Shown one piece after another: positions 59,525 through 64,000 of a DNA stretch of 64,000 nucleotides. Made by a program: the position numbers and the translations under genes. How positions within the stretch are numbered: position 1 is the stretch's first letter; each line of letters begins with the position of its first letter. The stretch spans positions 1 through 64,000 of the forward strand of contig NZ_JAMBPR010000030.1 of the NCBI RefSeq assembly GCF_024206475.1, read 5' to 3'. The DNA is from Paraburkholderia sp. CNPSo 3274. GTDB lineage: Bacteria > Pseudomonadota > Gammaproteobacteria > Burkholderiales > Burkholderiaceae. The notes beneath the pieces are model-generated. The model had not been told where the DNA came from and searched no databases. It saw only the letters and a list, made by a program, of their open reading frames with translations.

Positions 59525-62500
59525 ATGGCCATCCAGTACGACCGGAAACAGATCACCGCATGGCTGGACGCCTACACGGTCGCGAAGGCGCGCGACTATG
59601 TGCAGGCTGTCTCGGATTTACGGTGGCAGGGTGACGATATCCTTGTCGGCAAGGTACAGGGCACCCGCTCGCGGCCCTACAACGTACGGGTCTGGTTCAA
59701 CGCCCCCGAGGACGACCTGTGGATCGAGAGTGAATGCTCCTGCCCGGTCGGCGGCCACTGCAAGCACGTCGCCGCGCTCCTGTTCGCGGGCCTGACCCAT
59801 GTTCCCCGGCAGGCCATCACCGGAGTGCGCCCCGAACTGGTGAGCTGGCTCGAAGGTTTCCGGGCCCGGAATCTGGACACATCTGCCGCTGGCAAGCGGG
59901 CGAGCCCCCGGGCCTCGCATGCGCTTGCCTACGTGATCACCGGCGCGTACGAGGGCTATCCGCAGATCGTGATCTACAAGTCACGCGTGAGCACCGACGG
60001 CACGATCCGCTCGCTCGATGACGCGTGGTACAACATCGAGAAAGCGCTCGTCAAGCCACCGAAATTTGTGAGTGAAGACGATCTGCCGATCCTGCGCGGC
60101 CTGTGGCTTGGGCGCTCGCGTGACTCCTTTGGCGGCCAGTTCTCCCTGCAGGGCACCACGGGCGCAGCCCTGCTCGAAAAACTCGTTGCCACCGGCCGCG
60201 TCTTTGCTTTTCCCGCGGCCAGCACCATGGATTACGCAGAACCCTGCGCGCTGCAGGGCGGTCCGGCCCGCCCGGGGCACCTTGCCTGGCAGAAACTGCC
60301 CGACATGCGGGTGCGTCCCGTGCTGCAAACCGAGCCAGCCGCCCCCGCGCTCATCACGACCACGCAGCCCTGCTGGTATCTGGACGCGCAGGCGGGCGTT
60401 GCCGGTCCCGTCGAGCTGGCCGGGCCCGCCCGGAATATCGCGGACGTGCTCTCGATGCCCGCCATCACCCTCGACGAGGCGCCTCTTGTGGGTAACGTGC
60501 TGCGCGAAGTGGCCCCCGGCCTGCCGCTGCCGCCCGCGAATGACCAGTCGCGCGTGCGCATGATCGGCTGCGCGCCGGTCCCGGTGCTCGTGCTCGATAC
60601 GTTGCCAACCTGGAACATGAACTGGGCGTCGACAAAGGCACAGGATGCGCTCGATTTCGCGACCGTGAGCTTTGACTACGACGGCGAACGCATTCCAGCC
60701 AGGGGCGAGACGGCGCTCATCCGTCTCGGTGCGAACGGTGAGGTCATGCAGATCCAGCGCGATGCAGTTGGTGAGAAGCGCCGGCTGACAGAGTTGCAGC
60801 GCGTCGGCCTGCGTGCCATTCCACCCAGCCAGGCCCATGGCGCGAGACCGTTTCCGCAGGGCATGCTCGAACCCGCCCAGGAGACCGGCTGGTCCGGCTT
60901 CATGACGTATGCACTACCCGCGCTTCGCGAGAAGGGCTGGCAGGTCGAGATGACGCCGGAATTCCGCCACAACGTAATCGAGATCGACGCGATCGAGGGC
61001 AGCCTGCGGCAGACCGACGAAGGCTGGTTCGACGTCGAGATGGGCATTACGGTCAACGGCGAGATGGTACGCCTTGAGCCTCTCCTGGCCAGCCTTTTTG
61101 CGCGGGACGGGCGCTGGCTCTCCGGGCAGCTTGAGAGCATTGCCGACGATGAGGCGGTGGAGCTGAGGTCGCCACGCAACGAGCGGTTGCGCCTGCCGGC
61201 CGGGCGCCTGAAACCGGTCGTACGTGTCCTGGTCGATCTGCTCGAGCACGTTGGCAGCGGCATGCAGATTCCAGAGTGGGATGCCGCACGCCTGGCGGCG
61301 CTCGACGATACCGGCCGCTGGCAGTTTCATGGCAACGAGTCGGTCCGTCAGCTCGCGCAGAGCCTGGTGGCCGGACCCGGCGTCACCGAGGTGTCCGTGC
61401 CGCAGGGACTGAAGGCCGACCTGCGAGGTTATCAGCGTCAGGGGCTCGCCTGGATGCAGTTCCTGCGCGAACACAACCTCTCCGGCGTGCTGGCCGACGA
61501 CATGGGCCTGGGCAAGACGGTGCAGACGCTCGCGCACATTCTCGCCGAAAAGGAGGCCGGCCGGCTCGGACAGCCCGCGCTGATTGTCGTGCCCACCACG
61601 CTCGTACACAACTGGTGTGACGAGGCGCAACGCTTCGCGCCCGCGCTGCGCGTGCTGAACCTGCATGGCGCGCAACGCCACGCGCGTTTCGAGGAGATCG
61701 CGGAGCATGACCTCGTGCTCACGACCTATGCACTCGCCTGGCGTGACGAGGACGTCCTTGTGCAGCACGAGTACCACCTGCTGATTTTGGACGAGGCCCA
61801 GTACGTCAAGAACGCGGCCACCAGGGCCGCCGCGACCATTCGCGCCCTGCGGGCAAGACACCGCCTGTGCCTGACCGGCACGCCGCTGGAGAATCACCTG
61901 GGCGAACTGTGGGCGCAGTTCGACTTCCTGCTCCCCGGGTTTCTGGGCTCGCGCGACGATTTCACGCGGCGCTGGCGCACCCCGATCGAAAAAGGCGGCG
62001 ATGCGGTGCGACGTGAACTGCTCGCGCGCCGCCTGCGCCCCTTCATGCTGCGCCGGCGCAAGGACGAAGTGGCCACTGAACTGCCGCCGAAGACCACCAT
62101 CGTACGCACGGTCGAGCTTGAAGGTGCACAGCGCGACCTGTACGAGACCGTGCGGGCCACAATGCAGAAGAAGGTGCGCGATGCGATCGCCGTCAATGGT
62201 CTGGCGCGCAGCCATCTGATCGTGCTCGACGCGCTGCTCAAGCTCCGGCAGGTCTGCTGCGATCCAGGATTGCTCAAGACCACGCAGGCGGCTCGCGTGA
62301 AGGAATCCGCCAAGCTTGCGCTGCTGCTCGAGATGGTGCCTGAACTCATCGAGGAAGGTCGCCGCATCCTGCTCTTCTCGCAGTTCACCAGCATGCTCGA
62401 TCTTATCGCTTCCGCGCTCGACAGGGCCGGGATTCCCTACGTTGTCCTGACCGGCGAGACGGTCGATCGGGCGGCCCCGGTCGGCCGCTTCCAGCAGGGC

Positions 62501-62875
62501 GAGGTGCCGCTCTTCCTCATCAGCCTGAAGGCTGGAGGCGTGGGTCTGAACCTGACCGCAGCCGACACCGTCATCCACTACGATCCGTGGTGGAATCCGG
62601 CCGTGGAAAACCAGGCCACCGATCGCGCGCACCGGCTTGGGCAGGACAAGCCCGTGTTTGTCTACAAGCTGATTACCGCTGGCAGCGTGGAGGAAAAAAT
62701 CGTCGCCCTCCAGGAAAAGAAGGCTGCGCTGGCCAACGCGATCCTCTCCGACGATGCCGCCAGTACCGTCAAGTTCTCAGCCGATGATCTGGAGGCGCTG
62801 TTCGAACCCATTCCTGGCGTACCGGCGCGCGCACCGGCCGCTCAACGTCGCTCGCGTACCCGGACCGGAACATAG
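59525..62875 (+). CDS. SWIM zinc-finger SNF2-family helicase
   Basis: A 1116-residue Swi2/Snf2 ATPase. The N-terminal SWIM finger is C71-x-C73...C79-x-H81 (CSCPVGGHCKH). A long middle region (about 100-620) has no recognised motif. The helicase core has motif I GLGKT at 661-665 (LADDMGLGKTVQT), motif II DEAQ at 756-759, motif III LTGTPLENHLGELWAQFDFL, and motifs V-VI (SLKAGGVGLNLTAADTVIHY, ATDRAHRLGQ). It would translocate on DNA and remodel bound proteins. It begins 77 bases after tnpS on the same strand. Housekeeping RapA lacks the SWIM finger. Confidence 0.9.
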   Translation: MAIQYDRKQITAWLDAYTVAKARDYVQAVSDLRWQGDDILVGKVQGTRSRPYNVRVWFNAPEDDLWIESECSCPVGGHCKHVAALLFAGLTHVPRQAITGVRPELVSWLEGFRARNLDTSAAGKRASPRASHALAYVITGAYEGYPQIVIYKSRVSTDGTIRSLDDAWYNIEKALVKPPKFVSEDDLPILRGLWLGRSRDSFGGQFSLQGTTGAALLEKLVATGRVFAFPAASTMDYAEPCALQGGPARPGHLAWQKLPDMRVRPVLQTEPAAPALITTTQPCWYLDAQAGVAGPVELAGPARNIADVLSMPAITLDEAPLVGNVLREVAPGLPLPPANDQSRVRMIGCAPVPVLVLDTLPTWNMNWASTKAQDALDFATVSFDYDGERIPARGETALIRLGANGEVMQIQRDAVGEKRRLTELQRVGLRAIPPSQAHGARPFPQGMLEPAQETGWSGFMTYALPALREKGWQVEMTPEFRHNVIEIDAIEGSLRQTDEGWFDVEMGITVNGEMVRLEPLLASLFARDGRWLSGQLESIADDEAVELRSPRNERLRLPAGRLKPVVRVLVDLLEHVGSGMQIPEWDAARLAALDDTGRWQFHGNESVRQLAQSLVAGPGVTEVSVPQGLKADLRGYQRQGLAWMQFLREHNLSGVLADDMGLGKTVQTLAHILAEKEAGRLGQPALIVVPTTLVHNWCDEAQRFAPALRVLNLHGAQRHARFEEIAEHDLVLTTYALAWRDEDVLVQHEYHLLILDEAQYVKNAATRAAATIRALRARHRLCLTGTPLENHLGELWAQFDFLLPGFLGSRDDFTRRWRTPIEKGGDAVRRELLARRLRPFMLRRRKDEVATELPPKTTIVRTVELEGAQRDLYETVRATMQKKVRDAIAVNGLARSHLIVLDALLKLRQVCCDPGLLKTTQAARVKESAKLALLLEMVPELIEEGRRILLFSQFTSMLDLIASALDRAGIPYVVLTGETVDRAAPVGRFQQGEVPLFLISLKAGGVGLNLTAADTVIHYDPWWNPAVENQATDRAHRLGQDKPVFVYKLITAGSVEEKIVALQEKKAALANAILSDDAASTVKFSADDLEALFEPIPGVPARAPAAQRRSRTRTGT

Positions 62876-62907
62876 CGAGCATAGTCACCTTCAACATCCC
62901 CGTCTCC

Positions 62908-63405
62908 ATGAGCCAGCTCTCTCTCGATAACCTTCGGCGGGCGCCCAGCGGCGAACTGTATCGCCTCTACCTGATCATCGGCAAAATGCTCGACGATCCC
63001 CAGCGCACCCTGCAGGTGCGGCAGAGCCTGCGCCTGGGCACGACCGTCGGCTATGTGGCGGACGACCCATTCGGCGCAGCGCGTCAGGGGCGAGTGGTCG
63101 AACTGCGCGCGACCCAGGACGTCATCGAGGACCTGAATTCGCGCCAGAGATGGGCCCTTCGTTATGCCGCCATCGTACCGGATGGTTCGTACCCCGAAGC
63201 GTAACCAGAACCCGCGCCGCCGCCACGCGCAAACCCGGAAGAGTTTTTCGTCGGCGATACCGTTGGCTTTACCGACAAGCACCTGCGCGAGCGCGTCGGC
63301 ACCATCGTCAGACTCAACCAGAAAACGGCGTCGATTGCGTGCAGCGGCATCGAAGGGCACTGGCGTGTGTCGTATGGATTGCTGCGACACGTTGTCGATG
63401 TCTAA
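62908..63405 (+). pseudogene. Small two-part protein gene with in-frame ochre codon
   Basis: The frame opens MSQLSLDNLRRAPSGELYRL, has ARQGRVVELRATQDVIEDLN and reaches a TAA at 63202-63204. The same frame then continues without a stop through a proline-rich linker (PEPAPPPRANP) into EEFFVGDTVGFTDKHLRERV, GTIVRLNQKTASIACSGIEG and HWRVSYGLLRHVVDV, ending at 63403-63405. The second half looks like a small KOW/SH3-like beta domain. The conserved-looking reading on both sides of one stop implies a single 165-codon gene with a nonsense mutation (or read error), or a readthrough site. The function is unknown. Confidence 0.65.
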
Positions 63406-63426
63406 CCCATCATCGCTGCCCCCATC

Positions 63427-63795
63427 ATGGCCAGATCTAAAATCGACGCCAGACGCGAACATCGGATCACGATGGAAATCGTGGTCGACACCTATACCGA
63501 AGAAGAATGCGCGATGGGCTGGTATTGCTACCTTGAAGATCAGCTCTCGTTTCCATTCAAGGCCCGGGTGCGCAAGACGATGGATGCCTCACCGCTAAAG
63601 AGCGGCGAGAACGTCACTGTCATCGCCCTCGCTCACGACCAACTTTGCCGCATCGCGATATTTGTCATGGCACGGCACGGCGAACGCGAAGTTGTCGCGC
63701 CTCTGGCCCAGCTTGTTCCCGTTGGAGCCGACCGGAACACACGGGAGGCGGTGGCCGACTGGCATTACTGGCACGATCAGGGCTATTCGTTCTGA
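63427..63795 (+). CDS. CcbP-like calcium-binding protein
   Basis: A 122-residue acidic-start protein. The core RITMEIVVDTYTEEECAMGW then YCYLEDQLSFPFKARV matches the calcium-binding CcbP family (E.vvD.Y...E..mGWy.YLed.l.FPF). LVPVGADRNTREAVADWHYW forms the conserved tail. In cyanobacteria CcbP buffers Ca2+; elsewhere the role is not known. It lies 21 bases after the preceding small gene and follows the SNF2 helicase on the same strand, suggesting a three-gene unit. Confidence 0.78.
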   Translation: MARSKIDARREHRITMEIVVDTYTEEECAMGWYCYLEDQLSFPFKARVRKTMDASPLKSGENVTVIALAHDQLCRIAIFVMARHGEREVVAPLAQLVPVGADRNTREAVADWHYWHDQGYSF

Positions 63796-63875
63796 TTCCC
63801 CTGCCGCCCACCCGGGTAAGGCCACGCGGAGCCTTGTCAAGTAAGGGGTTGCGGCGGATTTTCAGATTTCGGGGG

Positions 63876-64000
63876 ATGGGAAGAAATAGCCATGGTATTG
63901 GCAACGCGGCGGCGACCGATTTTGCGCGTCGAGGCGCTGATCTGACGATCGTTGCTCGCAACGAGGCCAAGGCTGAGCAGGTTGTATCCGACCTCAAAAT
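63876..64000 (+). pseudogene. Short-chain dehydrogenase, broken N-terminal region (runs off edge)
   Basis: The frame reads GRNSHGIGNAAATDFARRGA then DLTIVARNEAKAEQVVSDLK, the TGxxxGIG cofactor loop and following strand of a classical SDR. The first beta strand before the Gly-rich loop is missing or replaced (FRGM), and the loop has an extra His. I therefore treat it as 5'-damaged at about 63870, although the rest lies outside the window. Confidence 0.6.

Noticed and set aside
63164..63598. 144-codon plus-strand frame overlapping the small gene and the CcbP-like gene
   Set aside because: Ser/Arg-rich, out of frame with the domain-like sequence on both sides of the ochre codon and with the CcbP match.
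63845..63880. GGGGTTGCGG... as the right terminal repeat of the Tn3-family element
   Set aside because: GGGG reads inward to the right, opposite to what an element lying to the left requires, and no matching inverted copy was found at the tnpA side.
1..64000. CRISPR array, rRNA or tRNA genes
   Set aside because: No regularly spaced repeats, cas genes, rRNA segments or tRNA cloverleaf sequences were noticed by eye; a tRNA scan was not possible here.

Overview
The window is high-GC DNA whose gene families (a trimeric porin, GntR/FCD and IclR regulators, many Rieske oxygenases and acyl-CoA genes, and IS and Tn3-family debris) fit an accessory replicon of Burkholderia sensu lato (Burkholderia/Paraburkholderia/Caballeronia). 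That assignment is inferred from gene content; no rRNA, tRNA, replication or core housekeeping gene was seen.

Layout. (1) 1-703: two damaged insertion sequences. (2) 780-19510: a large catabolic island read outward from 12.5-12.8 kb. The minus arm carries an ADP-forming acyl-CoA synthetase, two acyl-CoA dehydrogenases, a thiolase with its DUF35 partner, a CaiB/BaiF CoA-transferase, a LigB-type class III extradiol dioxygenase, three tandem RraA-fold aldolases, a crotonase and a hotdog thioesterase. The plus arm carries a GntR regulator, RidA, a LigJ-like hydratase, a Rieske oxygenase with its reductase, a crotonase and a 3-hydroxyacyl-CoA dehydrogenase. Together this looks like beta-oxidation-type CoA chemistry joined to a 4,5-extradiol lower pathway (LigB, LigJ, LigK-like). 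The substrate is unknown. (3) 19586-34287: a second aromatic cluster with a type I extradiol dioxygenase, HpcH aldolase and FAH hydrolase in overlapping genes, a cupin, two more Rieske oxygenases, a carboxymuconolactone decarboxylase-like protein, GntR and IclR regulators, a porin and three MFS carriers that are all exactly 464 residues long.

(4) 34755-37417: a decayed ureide/biuret-type cluster (amidase and ABC-ATPase pseudogenes, an intact isochorismatase-fold amidohydrolase, an AtzH-like stub). (5) 37487-48492: a compact sugar operon with its own ABC importer and GntR regulator. Its enzymes line up step by step as L-galactose -> lactone -> L-galactonate -> D-tagaturonate -> D-altronate -> 2-keto-3-deoxygluconate, with a mutarotase at the end. 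(6) 48493-54904: a lipoprotein GH10 xylanase behind a perfect 20-bp palindrome, an orphan molybdopterin oxidoreductase, and many short gene remnants (IstB, deacylase, TetR, DMT transporter, M24 peptidase). (7) 54982-63795: remains of a Tn3-family transposon of the TnpS/TnpT type: broken tnpA, coiled-coil tnpT, divergent tyrosine recombinase tnpS with a res-like spacer. It is followed by a SWIM-SNF2 helicase, an ochre-interrupted small gene and a CcbP-like calcium-binding protein. A truncated short-chain dehydrogenase begins at the right edge.

The least described parts are the L-galactose-type operon, the three-RraA CoA/extradiol island, and the helicase/small-protein/CcbP module next to the Tn3-family resolution genes.
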